Under the pieces are notes generated by a model, which made no database searches, was not told where the DNA came from, and was given only the letters and a program-made list of their open reading frames with translations. 64,000 bases of DNA from Pedobacter sp. AK013. Its GTDB lineage: Bacteria; Bacteroidota; Bacteroidia; Sphingobacteriales; Sphingobacteriaceae. Of this stretch, positions 34,320 to 43,604 are shown piece by piece. The stretch is taken from NCBI RefSeq assembly GCF_014205835.1, contig NZ_JACHCQ010000013.1:1-64000 (forward strand), written 5' to 3'. How positions within the stretch are numbered: position 1 is the first letter of the stretch; each line of letters begins with the position of its first letter. The translations under genes and the position numbers were made by a program.

Positions 34320-35803
34320 TTTGCTAACCGCTTTAATCCGGCCTTAGCCTGGCTTTCAATACTGCTTTCAAATTCATGATTTTTCATGGCAATCGCCGTA
34401 TTGAAAGCCTCTTTCGCTTTCGCGTTATTTTTCCTTCTTTCGTAAACCTTACCCATCTGCACCGCTGCATTGGCAGCAAAATAATATTTTAGATTTTTGC
34501 CTTCATTAATTGTCTCCTGATAAGCTGTTAATGCTTGATCGTCTTTCCCTAAATCATCATAAATCCTACCTAACCGGTAGTTCAGTTCTGTTTTGTCTTT
34601 ATCGTTAGTGTAATCCGTTACTTTCTTGTCATCAAGTAGCTGTAAGGCCCTGCTTAAATAACCACCATCAAACAGTAACCGGGCTTTTAACAGGTCAATT
34701 GTTGGCGTTCCTGAGGCAGCTTCGGCTTTCGCCTGTTTATCTTTTTCCATGTAAGTGTATCCGTTTTTAACAGCCTTGGCTGCAAATGCCGTGTAAGCCG
34801 CTTTATCTCCCTTCAGAAGAGAGATCCAGCCCAAATGAAGGTAAGCGTCCTTCACAAAGTTTACGCCCTTGGTTGCCTGCAAAAAGCGGTTAAAATAGAT
34901 TCCTGAATTAAGGTCCAATTTATTCAGGTGCGCAATACCTTCCAGATAATCTAAATAAGGGAAAGGCTGGTAAACCCCTCCTTCAGGCCGCTTGGCCAAA
35001 ATAGCGATGGCTTCTTCGCTATGCCCGTTTTTAATGCATACATAACTCTGCAAATAACTTTTTAACAAACTGGTATCGGCAATCCGCTCGGTATATTTTA
35101 TGGTTTTTGCATAGGCCTGCGGGCTATGCGCCACATCGGTTAATACATAGGCATAATAAAACACCACTTCTTCGTAAAAAGGCTCGTAGGACGATTTTGG
35201 CAGATTATCGGCCAGTTTTTCGAACATATTTAATCCGTTCTGAAGGTTGCCTTTTATTCCAAAAGTAGATAATGCCGTTTTTAATGCCCCATCCGGAAGA
35301 TTGCCCAAAACCGCATTAATCAACCCTAAGCCTTTTAAGTTAAGATGAAAATTAGGAAACTTCTTATTGTTCTCCTGCAAAAGGCTATTGGCCTTTTTAA
35401 CCTCCATTGCAGCATTAAAATATTCACCAAACCGCCCACGGATGAGTGCCCATTGCAAATTTATTTCGGCCTGTGCGTATAGATAATAGGGGGAATTTTT
35501 ATCATCGTCACTTATTTGATCTAACCGTGTAGATTTATTTTCCTTCAGGCGGTCAAAATCAGCTTTGCTCTCAGATGTTAGGACTGTAAAATAATCTACA
35601 TAGTTTTCTAAAAGTGGAATAATGGAATTATTGGGGTGCTGTTTTTTTTCGGTAGAGATATAAGCTCTTGCATTGCCTAATTTAAGTTCGAATATACTTT
35701 TATAGGCATTTAAGCAATTGTTGTTAAAATCGAAATTTGCAAATAAAGATGCCGGAAGCAGGAGAAGAGCAGAAAACGCAAAAACAGGGAATATTTTAGT
35801 CAT
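34316..35803 (-). CDS. Secreted tetratricopeptide-repeat protein
   Basis: 495 residues with a signal peptide (cleavage near LFAN). Most of the chain is helical repeats, with clear TPR-like units near the C-terminus (ELNYRLGRIYDDLGKDDQALTAYQ within 400-430, and AAVQMGKVYERRKNNAKAKEAF about 445-470). Probably a periplasmic scaffold; the specific role is unknown. Its last 4 bp overlap the convergent FabH-like gene. Confidence 0.88.
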   Translation of the reverse strand: MTKIFPVFAFSALLLLPASLFANFDFNNNCLNAYKSIFELKLGNARAYISTEKKQHPNNSIIPLLENYVDYFTVLTSESKADFDRLKENKSTRLDQISDDDKNSPYYLYAQAEINLQWALIRGRFGEYFNAAMEVKKANSLLQENNKKFPNFHLNLKGLGLINAVLGNLPDGALKTALSTFGIKGNLQNGLNMFEKLADNLPKSSYEPFYEEVVFYYAYVLTDVAHSPQAYAKTIKYTERIADTSLLKSYLQSYVCIKNGHSEEAIAILAKRPEGGVYQPFPYLDYLEGIAHLNKLDLNSGIYFNRFLQATKGVNFVKDAYLHLGWISLLKGDKAAYTAFAAKAVKNGYTYMEKDKQAKAEAASGTPTIDLLKARLLFDGGYLSRALQLLDDKKVTDYTNDKDKTELNYRLGRIYDDLGKDDQALTAYQETINEGKNLKYYFAANAAVQMGKVYERRKNNAKAKEAFNTAIAMKNHEFESSIESQAKAGLKRLAN

Positions 35804-35930
35804 TCGGGAATATATTTCAGTTTGATTCTGCGCTATAGCAACAGTAGTTCACATTAAACAAATATCTACAATAAACGCTAAAATCATATTCTTGTTTTGT
35901 GTAAACACCAGAAAATAGGTCTAAACAAAA

Positions 35931-35955
35931 AACGTCCCGATTAAATCGGGACGTT
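35931..35955 (-). terminator. Intrinsic terminator after the zinc-ribbon gene
   Basis: Perfect 12-bp stem AACGTCCCGATT/AATCGGGACGTT with a T-run following on the minus strand. Confidence 0.9.
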
Positions 35956-35976
35956 CTAATAATTTTATGATGCGGA

Positions 35977-36720
35977 TTAAGCTTCTGCTACTTCGTGAGT
36001 TAAAGCTTCATCAACCAAAATACGACCGCAGTGCTCGCAAACGATAATTTTTTTACGTTGGCGGATATCTAACTGACGTTGAGGTGGAATCTGGTTAAAG
36101 CAACCCGAGCAAGAATCGCGGTCGATTGTTACTACAGCTAAACCATTTACAGCATTTTTGCGTAAACGTTTGTAGGCAACCAATAAACGCTCTTCGATTT
36201 GAGGCTCAGCTTTATCAGCTTTCTTTTGTAAATCCTGCTCTTCTTTTTCAGTTTCAGCAGTAATTACATCAAGCTCGCCTTTTTTAACTTCTAAATCTTT
36301 CTTTCTGCCATCTAACTCCGCTTTAGCAGCTTCGTAGATTTCAGTTTTAGAAGTGATTTCGAAACCGTGTTCTTTAATTTTCTTTTCAGAAACCTGAATA
36401 TCTAAACCTTGAATCTCAATTTCTTTCGTTAAAGCATCGTATTCACGGTTGTTTTTAACTTCTTTTAATTGAGTATCGTATCTTTTGATGGCTGCTTGCG
36501 CATCTTTAATTGTATTTTTACGGGTTACGATTGCATCCTCAAGATCATCAAGTTCGCCTTTGATCTTTGCAATTCTAGTTTCTAATCCTAAAACGTCATC
36601 CTCAAGATCGGCAACTTCCATTGGTAATTCACCACGTACCTGGCGGATCTTATCAATTTTTGTGTGGATATTTTGTAATTCGTATAAAGCCTTTAGCTTT
36701 TGTTCTACGGTTTGTTCCAT
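35977..36720 (-). CDS. Coiled-coil protein with C4 zinc ribbon (DUF164 type)
   Basis: 247 residues: a long coiled coil (about 10-175) followed by a zinc ribbon with CSGC and CEHC (about 203-235). Members of this group are thought to bind nucleic acid or act as scaffolds, but the function is not settled. The start overlaps the stop of the Nif3-like gene by one base (TAATG), so the two are co-translated, a pairing often seen in bacteria. A terminator follows. Confidence 0.9.
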   Translation of the reverse strand: MEQTVEQKLKALYELQNIHTKIDKIRQVRGELPMEVADLEDDVLGLETRIAKIKGELDDLEDAIVTRKNTIKDAQAAIKRYDTQLKEVKNNREYDALTKEIEIQGLDIQVSEKKIKEHGFEITSKTEIYEAAKAELDGRKKDLEVKKGELDVITAETEKEEQDLQKKADKAEPQIEERLLVAYKRLRKNAVNGLAVVTIDRDSCSGCFNQIPPQRQLDIRQRKKIIVCEHCGRILVDEALTHEVAEA

Positions 36721-37817
36721 TAAAACAAGTAATTTATGGGGTTTGTATTTTGCTCCGTTAAACGGATTGCAAAGTTAGTAAATTTTTTCTGAATAATTTC
36801 AAGCAATAAATTTGAGGTAAATTGTTCAGTTTCAAAGTGTCCGATGTCGGCAATGATCAATTTTTCCTCTGCATCAAAAAACTCGTGATATTTAAAATCT
36901 GCGGTAATAAAAGCATCTGCTCCAGCCGCAATGGCCTCTTTCAACAGGAAGCTTCCTGAACCGCCACAAACCGCTACTTTTTTGATCCTTTTGCCAATTA
37001 CCTCGGTGTGCCTAACCACTTTGGCCTGCATCCTATCTTTTACTAAATGTAAAAAATCATAGGCATCCATATCGTATTCCAGCCAACCTACCATACCCGA
37101 ACCCACCAATTGATGTTTGTTTTCGAGTTTGTAAATATCGTAGGCCACTTCTTCGTAAGGATGGTTCTCGAACAAAGCAACCAGAATTTTGCGTTCGGCT
37201 TGTGTTGGGTACACCATTTCAATCCGCACCTCGGCCTCACGGTGGCGAACACCTCTTTCACCTACAAAAGGATCAGCATCTTCATTGCCTTTAAAGGTGC
37301 CGAACCCATCGGCATTAAAACTGCACTCGCTGTAATTGCCAATGTTTCCTGCTCCGGCATAAAACAATGCCGACCGCAATTGCTCAGCTTGTGCCTGCGG
37401 GCAATAGGTAACCAGTTTTTTTAGCAAACCCGTTTTTGGCGAAAGTACTTTGGTTCCTGTTAAACCCAAGCGCTCGCAAATCCTTGCATTTACACCAGTA
37501 TGAATGCTATCAAGATTCGTATGAATGGCATAAAGTGCAATATTATTCTTAATTGCCTTAAGCACTACCCGCTCTACATAATTTTTACCGTTTAGCTTTT
37601 TTAAGCCTTTAAAAACAATGGGGTGGTGGGTAATAATCAGGTTGCAACCCGTTGAAATTGCTTCATCTACAATCTTTTCTACACAATCTAAAGCCACCAA
37701 AGCACCGTGGATTTCCATATTCGGATTACCTACAATTAAACCAGAATTATCATAATCTTCCTGATAATTAAGTGGCGCTATGCTTTCTAAATAGTTCGTT
37801 ATTTCGGCTAATTTCAT
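36720..37817 (-). CDS. Nif3-like dinuclear metal centre protein
   Basis: Widely conserved metal-binding protein of the GTP cyclohydrolase I type 2/NIF3 family, hexameric in known structures; biological role uncertain. LIITHHPIVFKGLK supplies metal-binding histidines, with HTNLD and later DIGHFETEQ. A central insert (about 140-235) resembles the CutA/PII-like domain of long family members. The start at 37817 (MKLAEITNYLES) is preferred: the upstream extension to 37874 runs through a 31-bp palindrome. 365 aa. Confidence 0.92.
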   Translation of the reverse strand: MKLAEITNYLESIAPLNYQEDYDNSGLIVGNPNMEIHGALVALDCVEKIVDEAISTGCNLIITHHPIVFKGLKKLNGKNYVERVVLKAIKNNIALYAIHTNLDSIHTGVNARICERLGLTGTKVLSPKTGLLKKLVTYCPQAQAEQLRSALFYAGAGNIGNYSECSFNADGFGTFKGNEDADPFVGERGVRHREAEVRIEMVYPTQAERKILVALFENHPYEEVAYDIYKLENKHQLVGSGMVGWLEYDMDAYDFLHLVKDRMQAKVVRHTEVIGKRIKKVAVCGGSGSFLLKEAIAAGADAFITADFKYHEFFDAEEKLIIADIGHFETEQFTSNLLLEIIQKKFTNFAIRLTEQNTNPINYLF

Positions 37818-37833
37818 TTGATAAATATAGTTA

Positions 37834-37864
37834 AACCTCGCAGGTTTTAAAAACCTGCGAGGTT
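37834..37864. repeat. 15-bp palindrome, family E
   Basis: AACCTCGCAGGTTTT, one A, then its exact reverse complement. The copy at 62310-62340 differs only by a compensating CG to TA change in both arms. Lies just before the Nif3-like start. Confidence 0.85.
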
Positions 37865-37876
37865 GGAATGTCAAAC

Positions 37877-37912
37877 AAAAAGCCCGTCTCGATATAAAAT
37901 CGGGACGGACTT
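37877..37912 (-). terminator. Intrinsic terminator after the TM2 gene
   Basis: On the minus strand GTCCGTCCCGAT pairs with ATCGAGACGGGC (one mismatch, one G-T), followed by five T residues. Confidence 0.75.
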
Positions 37913-37995
37913 GTCGTGTATGGCGGGACGAAGATTAATAATTGCGCTGTCTTTGCTTTCCAAAAAAATTATTAAGGATTCTAAAAATGAAAGGT

Positions 37996-38364
37996 TTACT
38001 GAAAACCGCCCATTCTTACCATCTGTAAGCTTTCGAAAACCATTTTCTGGTTATGTTCAAAGGCAAGAGTCTTGTGGTTTACCACATCAATGATCGATCC
38101 GATAAAACATAAACCTGCGGTTAAGAGGTATAAAATACCCATCCCGATCTGCCCGATGATAAACCTTTGCAATCCTGGTACAGCAAATAAACCGATTAAA
38201 CAGAAAATGAGCATGTCTGATGGATTTTTCCTTTTGCTGCTGTAAACCATTAAGAAGTTACGCAACTGTTGCTCGGTTAATCCGGTGGTAGCCTGTTGTA
38301 AGTATGAAAATTCTTCTGGCGTTATGCCTGGTAACGACATTAGAGGTGATTGATATATATCCAT
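37996..38364 (-). CDS. TM2-domain membrane protein
   Basis: 122 residues. A short N-terminal region ends in a basic stretch (KRKNPSD), followed by two membrane helices separated by a tight turn (about 50-95), the TM2 arrangement with GQIGMGILYLLTAGLC. The function is unknown. It follows the DUF2752 gene by 5 bp in what looks like a two-gene operon with a terminator at 37877-37912. Confidence 0.88.
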   Translation of the reverse strand: MDIYQSPLMSLPGITPEEFSYLQQATTGLTEQQLRNFLMVYSSKRKNPSDMLIFCLIGLFAVPGLQRFIIGQIGMGILYLLTAGLCFIGSIIDVVNHKTLAFEHNQKMVFESLQMVRMGGFQ

Positions 38365-38369
38365 GGTTT

Positions 38370-38672
38370 CTATGTATTTGTTGTTGAAATTTTAAACTTA
38401 TTTTTATTTTTTATCAATGTGTAAATTCTATAAACTATAATCAAAAGTGCCGGAAACCCAAACCAATGTTCGGAAAAGCTTTCGGTAAACTCGCCATGTA
38501 AAATATGACTGATTGACCTGCCTATACCGCATCCCGGACACCAGTCTTTAAAGCCCAAATTAGCCAGCGGACAAAGTGTGAAGTGATGCTCGTGGCTATT
38601 CGCTGTTGCCAGTAATACTAAAGCTGCTACCCAGAAAAAAAGTTCTAGTGGAAAGCTTTTAATGTATTTCAT
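38370..38672 (-). CDS. DUF2752 membrane protein
   Basis: 100 residues with about two membrane helices and the family's cysteine motif (CPLANLGFKDWCPGCGIGRS). The family commonly neighbours TM2 genes, as here; the role is unknown. First gene of the pair. Confidence 0.88.
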   Translation of the reverse strand: MKYIKSFPLELFFWVAALVLLATANSHEHHFTLCPLANLGFKDWCPGCGIGRSISHILHGEFTESFSEHWFGFPALLIIVYRIYTLIKNKNKFKISTTNT

Positions 38673-38819
38673 TGTTTCACTTTTTATATGGTTTAGAGGT
38701 TATAGCGTACCCTTTGTTACATCAATTTGCCCCCTAATCGACGAATGGGGGATATATTTCGACAAAACGAGTAATGGAATCTAAGAATAAGATCTTATTT
38801 TTTTCCTTTTTTGATTTTT

Positions 38820-38871
38820 ACCTGCAACCCAGCCAAAAATAGTTAAAAAAACCTTTACACAAATTGCAGGT
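38820..38871. promoter_or_regulatory. Inverted repeat upstream of mfd
   Basis: ACCTGCAA-N36-TTGCAGGT, ending 19 bp before the mfd -7 box. A second palindrome, AATAAGATCTTATT (38786-38799), lies further upstream. Confidence 0.35.
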
Positions 38872-38890
38872 TAATATTAAAAGATAAGCT

Positions 38891-38898
38891 TATTTTTG
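38891..38898 (+). promoter_or_regulatory. Candidate -7 box for mfd
   Basis: TATTTTTG, 4 nt before the TTG start codon; implies a leaderless or nearly leaderless transcript. Confidence 0.4.
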
Positions 38899-38902
38899 TG
38901 CC

Positions 38903-41900
38903 TTGAACATTCGCGATTTAATAAACAGATACAGAACCGACGATAGGGTAACCCAATTTACCAAAGCGTTGAACAGCAGCAAAAACCCAAAGATACAATT
39001 AAAGGGATTGGTGGGCTCGGCCGATGCTATTGTTGCCCTGTCTTCTTATTTTATATTACATAAACCCATAATGTTCGTTCTACCGGATAGGGAGGAAGCT
39101 GCTTATTTTCAGTCTGACCTGGAGAGCGTTTTGGATAAACAGGTTTTATTGTTTCCTTCCTCTTACCGTAAATCATTTGATTTTACGCAGGTAGATACCG
39201 CAAACGTTTTGGCCCGTGCAGAGGTTTTGAACGAACTGAACCACGATTCGGAATACGGAAAGATTGTGGTTTCTTATCCCGAAGCCATCGCCGAAAAGGT
39301 GATTGACCGATCTGCCTTAGAAAAAAACACATTAGAAATTAGTTTAGGCGCCAAGTTGGGTATCGATTTTATCAACGAATTTTTAATTGATTACGATTTC
39401 GACAGAAGAGATTTTGTTTACGAACCCGGCCAATTTTCTATCCGTGGCGGTATTGTAGATATATTTTCTTTCTCGTCCGATCTTCCTTACCGTATCGAGT
39501 TTTTTGGTGATGAAGTAGAAAGTATCAGGAGTTTTGAAATTGAAAGTCAGCTTTCCGTTGCCGATGTTAAGTCGCTTACCATTGTCCCAAATGTTCAGGC
39601 GAAATTTTTAACGGAAAGCAATATCAGTATCCTTGATTATATCGATCAGGATACACAGCTCTGGTTTAAGGATGTAGAGTTTACCCTCGATATTATCAAA
39701 GCGGGCTTTAAAAAAGCCGTTGAACTTTGGAAAGCTTTATCCATAACAGATAAAACTCAAAACCCCGAATGGATTGATCCGAAATTTGCCTTTACTGACG
39801 AAAAGTTACTGGGCGATCATCTTCAGGATTTTCCTTTGATAGAATTCGGAAAGCAGTTTTTTTATAAAACGGATAACCGTTTTGAGTTTGAAACCAAACC
39901 ACAGCCATCGTTCAATAAAGATTTCAACCTACTCATTCACAACCTTAAGGAAAATGAAAAAGGAGGCATTGTTAATTTTATTTTTACCGATTCGCCAAAA
40001 CAGATCGAGCGTTTATATGCCATTTTAGAGGATATTGATAAAACGGCCAAGTTTACGCCAATTAATAGCATGCTGCGCGAGGGTTTTATAGATCCGCAGA
40101 TCCAGACGGCATTTTATACCGATCATCAGATTTTCGATCGATATTATAAATACAAGCTTAAAAAAGGTTATCAGAAAAGCCAGGCCATTACCCTGAAAGA
40201 TCTTCGGGAACTAAAATCCGGCGATTACGTTACCCACATTGATCATGGCATCGGCAAATATGCCGGGCTTGAAAAGGTTGAGGTAAATGGCAAAACACAG
40301 GAAATGATCCGTTTAATCTATGCAGATAACGACCTGCTTTATGTAAACATCAACTCCTTAAACCGCATTGCGAAATACAGTGGCAAAGAAAGCGGAGTAC
40401 CCAAGATGAATAAGCTGGGCACCGATGCCTGGGATAAGCTAAAAAAAACTACTAAAAAAAAAGTTAAAGATATCGCCCGGGACCTGATCAAGCTTTATGC
40501 TCTGCGCAAAACCCAGGCTGGAACGGCATTTTCACCAGACAGCTATTTACAAACTGAACTGGAGGCTTCTTTTATTTACGAAGATACCCCCGATCAGTTA
40601 AAGGCTACCCAGGATGTGAAAAAGGATATGGAATCACCGCATCCAATGGACCGTTTAGTCTGTGGTGATGTTGGCTTCGGAAAAACAGAGATCGCCGTGC
40701 GTGCTGCATTTAAAGCGGTAGCAGAAGGCAAACAGGCGGCGATCCTGGTGCCTACAACCATTTTGGCTTTACAGCATTTCAAAACTTTTTCGTCTCGTTT
40801 AAAAGATTTCCCGGTTACGGTTGATTATATTAACCGTTTTAAAACCAGTAAACAGATTAAAGATACCCTTGCCGAGGCCGCTGCCGGTAAGGTTGATATA
40901 TTAATCGGCACACACCGTTTGCTGAGCAAGGATGTAAAGTTTAAGGATCTCGGCATCATGATTATTGATGAAGAGCAGAAATTTGGCGTTACCGCAAAAG
41001 AACGGTTAAAAGCCGTTAGGGTAAATGTTGATACTTTAACGCTTACGGCAACTCCTATTCCGAGGACGCTGCATTTTTCTTTAATGGGCGCAAGAGATTT
41101 ATCCATCATCAGTACCCCTCCGCCAAACCGGCAACCGGTTAGCACCGAATTACATGTTTTTAATGATAAACTGATTCAGGAGGCCGTTCAGTTCGAATTA
41201 GACCGTGGCGGACAGGTTTTCTTTATCCATAACCGGGTAAACGACCTGATGCAATTGGGTGGACTGATCCAGAAACTGGTTCCAAAAGCCAGGATTGGGA
41301 TTGCCCATGGGCAGTTAGATGGCGATCAACTGGAAGATGTAATGCTCGATTTTATTAATGGAGAAAAAGATGTTCTGGTTGCCACAACTATTATAGAAGC
41401 GGGTTTAGATATCCCCAATGCCAATACCATCATTATTAACCATGCACACATGTTTGGTTTAAGCGATCTGCACCAGATGCGTGGCCGGGTAGGCAGGAGC
41501 AACAAAAAAGCTTTCTGTTATTTACTTTCACCCCCATTATCTACTTTAACTTCTGAAGCCCGGAAGCGTTTAAGCGCCATTGAAGAATTTTCTGACCTGG
41601 GAAGCGGATTTAATGTGGCCATGCGGGATTTAGATATCCGTGGAAGTGGAAATTTACTCGGTGCCGAACAGAGTGGTTTTATTGCGGAGATCGGGTTTGA
41701 GATGTATCACAAGATATTGGATGAAGCTATTCAGGAATTAAAAGAAGCAGAATTTAAAGGCTTGTTCGAAAATGAACCTGCCCGTCCGTTTGTGGGCTTT
41801 ACACAAGTAGATACCGATCTGGAATTGTACATTCCGGATGCTTACATCACCAACATTACCGAGCGTTATAACTTATACACAGAGCTTTCCAAACTTAATA

Positions 41901-42241
41901 ACGAGGCTGAACTTGCCGTTTTTGAAAAACATTTGGCCGACCGTTTCGGCCCGGTTCCGCCGCAAGTAAAAACGATGTTAAGTGTGGTACGCTTGCAGTG
42001 GCTGGGCAAAAAATTGGGCTTTGAGAAAATTAGCTTCAAGAAAAACAGCTTAAGAGGATATTTCTTAAGTGATAAACAATCTGCTTATTTCGATTCGAAT
42101 ACCTTTACCAAGATTTTAACTTTTGCACAGAACCATCCACGTATGTGTAATTTAAAAGAGGTAAAAAACACCTTAAGGATTGCTTTCGATAACATAAGTA
42201 CTGTTGAAGAAGCAATCGAAACTTTAGAGCTCATCGACTAA
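38903..42241 (+). CDS. mfd: Transcription-repair coupling factor
   Basis: Removes RNA polymerase stalled at DNA damage and recruits UvrA. Domain order: UvrB-like N-terminal modules (about 1-400), the CarD-like RNA-polymerase-binding domain (LKSGDYVTHIDHGIGKYAGL, about 435-500), RecG-like helicase with Walker A GDVGFGKT (588-595) and DEEQ (689-692), and the C-terminal TRCF domain. 1112 aa is normal for Bacteroidota. The start is probably the TTG at 38903 (MNIRDLINRY). Confidence 0.95.
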   Translation: MNIRDLINRYRTDDRVTQFTKALNSSKNPKIQLKGLVGSADAIVALSSYFILHKPIMFVLPDREEAAYFQSDLESVLDKQVLLFPSSYRKSFDFTQVDTANVLARAEVLNELNHDSEYGKIVVSYPEAIAEKVIDRSALEKNTLEISLGAKLGIDFINEFLIDYDFDRRDFVYEPGQFSIRGGIVDIFSFSSDLPYRIEFFGDEVESIRSFEIESQLSVADVKSLTIVPNVQAKFLTESNISILDYIDQDTQLWFKDVEFTLDIIKAGFKKAVELWKALSITDKTQNPEWIDPKFAFTDEKLLGDHLQDFPLIEFGKQFFYKTDNRFEFETKPQPSFNKDFNLLIHNLKENEKGGIVNFIFTDSPKQIERLYAILEDIDKTAKFTPINSMLREGFIDPQIQTAFYTDHQIFDRYYKYKLKKGYQKSQAITLKDLRELKSGDYVTHIDHGIGKYAGLEKVEVNGKTQEMIRLIYADNDLLYVNINSLNRIAKYSGKESGVPKMNKLGTDAWDKLKKTTKKKVKDIARDLIKLYALRKTQAGTAFSPDSYLQTELEASFIYEDTPDQLKATQDVKKDMESPHPMDRLVCGDVGFGKTEIAVRAAFKAVAEGKQAAILVPTTILALQHFKTFSSRLKDFPVTVDYINRFKTSKQIKDTLAEAAAGKVDILIGTHRLLSKDVKFKDLGIMIIDEEQKFGVTAKERLKAVRVNVDTLTLTATPIPRTLHFSLMGARDLSIISTPPPNRQPVSTELHVFNDKLIQEAVQFELDRGGQVFFIHNRVNDLMQLGGLIQKLVPKARIGIAHGQLDGDQLEDVMLDFINGEKDVLVATTIIEAGLDIPNANTIIINHAHMFGLSDLHQMRGRVGRSNKKAFCYLLSPPLSTLTSEARKRLSAIEEFSDLGSGFNVAMRDLDIRGSGNLLGAEQSGFIAEIGFEMYHKILDEAIQELKEAEFKGLFENEPARPFVGFTQVDTDLELYIPDAYITNITERYNLYTELSKLNNEAELAVFEKHLADRFGPVPPQVKTMLSVVRLQWLGKKLGFEKISFKKNSLRGYFLSDKQSAYFDSNTFTKILTFAQNHPRMCNLKEVKNTLRIAFDNISTVEEAIETLELID

Positions 42242-42261
42242 AAACCCAACCCTAAAACTAA

Positions 42262-42483
42262 ATGTTAGATCCAACCTTATTGCTCGATTTAGTGAAAATG
42301 CAAATGCCTTACGGAAAATATAAAGGTTATCTGATCTGCAATATCCCTGAAAGTTATTTGCTTTGGTATAAGGATAAAGGCTTCCCCAAGGGTAAATTAG
42401 GCGATTTAATGGCTACGATGTTTGAAATACGGGTAAATGGATTAGAATATCTGTTAACGCCATTGAAGAATCAAAATCGGTAA
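42262..42483 (+). CDS. DUF3820 family protein
   Basis: 73-residue protein with the family's MPYGKYKGYLICNIPESYLL region and KGFPKGKLG. The domain is often linked to nucleic-acid enzymes, but no activity is known for the stand-alone form. It starts 20 bp after mfd and is probably co-transcribed. Confidence 0.88.
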   Translation: MLDPTLLLDLVKMQMPYGKYKGYLICNIPESYLLWYKDKGFPKGKLGDLMATMFEIRVNGLEYLLTPLKNQNR

Positions 42484-42524
42484 TTAAGTTCGGGGGTAAA
42501 TCTGGTCATCTAATCCCTGCGATT

Positions 42525-42631
42525 GTCATCCTGAGCGGAGTCGAAGGACCTAAAACGATCGTATTCCTGAACTTGTTTCAGGATCTAATTCATCATTAAC
42601 GTAATCGATGCTGAAATAAATTCAGCATGAC
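42525..42631. repeat. Composite of palindromic repeats B and A
   Basis: A half family B element (GTCATCCTGAGCGGAGTCGA) runs straight into a family A element (ATTCCTGAACTTGTTTCAGGA, then GCTGAAATAAATTCAGCATGAC). Confidence 0.8.
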
Positions 42632-42713
42632 GAATCGGATAAAAATCCCCGCAGATCAAATGATTTTCGCAGAAAAAATCTGCGTTGATCACCGTAATCT
42701 GCGGAAAATAAAT

Positions 42714-43430
42714 CTATATCTCACAACCATTCTCATCACAAACTGCATCATCATTTTTATTTAATGAAGTCAGCGTAGTTTTTGGCTGAGTCTCTTTCCA
42801 TTCCGTAAAACTTTGGGTAAGCGCATCGGTAAATGCCTGAACAGGCTGAGCGCCAGAAACACCGTACTTGCGGTCCATTACAAAATAAGGTACACCCCGG
42901 ATTCCTAAATTCTGGCTTTCATAAATATCATAACGAACAGCTTCAGCAAACTCATTTCCATTCAAAACCGATTCAGCCTCGTCCTTATCTAAACCAATTT
43001 CTACGGCAAGATCTATCAAAACGCTTGTTTCACCGATATTTTTACTGTTTACGAAATGCGCTTCAAACAGTTTTTCTTCGGCTAAATCCTGAAGATTATG
43101 TTTTGCCGCCAAATGGATCAAACGGTGTGCATTAAAGGTATTGGCAGGGATATTCGTGTCAAAATCGATACTTAAACCTGCATTCGCAGCCATATCAACC
43201 ACCTGTTTTGTCATTTGTTTAGCTTGCTCAATGGGCATTCCCTTGCTTCGCGAAAGGTAATCGTAAACGCTTTCGTTATTGGTATTGTGATATTCAGGAT
43301 TGAGCTGATAGCTCTTCCAATCCACTTCAATTTCGTTTTTGAACGGCAATTTCTCTATCGCCTGCTCAAAATGTCTTTTCCCGATATAGCAAAACGGACA
43401 CATTACGTCCGACCAGATTTCTACTTTCAT
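42714..43430 (-). CDS. DsbA-family (FrnE-like) oxidoreductase
   Basis: Thioredoxin-fold protein with Cys11-P-F-Cys14 and a helical insert, matching the FrnE/2-hydroxychromene isomerase-like subfamily. There is no signal peptide, so it is probably cytoplasmic, unlike DsbA itself. It has a C-terminal tail with CDENGCEI, a possible second redox pair. Its partner is unknown. 238 aa. Confidence 0.92.
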   Translation of the reverse strand: MKVEIWSDVMCPFCYIGKRHFEQAIEKLPFKNEIEVDWKSYQLNPEYHNTNNESVYDYLSRSKGMPIEQAKQMTKQVVDMAANAGLSIDFDTNIPANTFNAHRLIHLAAKHNLQDLAEEKLFEAHFVNSKNIGETSVLIDLAVEIGLDKDEAESVLNGNEFAEAVRYDIYESQNLGIRGVPYFVMDRKYGVSGAQPVQAFTDALTQSFTEWKETQPKTTLTSLNKNDDAVCDENGCEI

Positions 43431-43476
43431 AATACAAAATTAAGGTGATTACAGTTGGCTAAAGTAAGGCCAAAGT

Positions 43477-43508
43477 AAAAAGCCGCTATCGTTAAGGATA
43501 GTGGCTTT
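43477..43508 (-). terminator. Intrinsic terminator after the M14 peptidase
   Basis: AAAGCCGCTATC/GATAGTGGCTTT (one G-T pair) with T residues following on the minus strand; a family B repeat lies between it and the stop codon. Confidence 0.8.
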
Positions 43509-43525
43509 GATATTATTATAAAATT

Positions 43526-43592
43526 GTCATCCTGAGCCTGTCGAAGGATAAAACTAGTGCGCTTTTGAGCGTTTCGACAAGCTCAACGTGAC
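43526..43592. repeat. Palindromic intergenic repeat, family B
   Basis: GTCATCCTGAGCCTGTCGAA at one end and TTTCGACAAGCTCAACGTGAC at the other. Confidence 0.8.
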
Positions 43593-43604
43593 AAATTCGA
43601 GTAA

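Noticed and set aside
33243-35803. FabH-like and TPR genes as part of a biosynthetic cluster
   Set aside because: No carrier protein, reductase or tailoring genes nearby; the genes are convergent and flanked by unrelated ones.
37818-37874. Upstream extension of the Nif3-like protein
   Set aside because: It runs through a perfect palindrome; the protein starts naturally at MKLAEITNYL.
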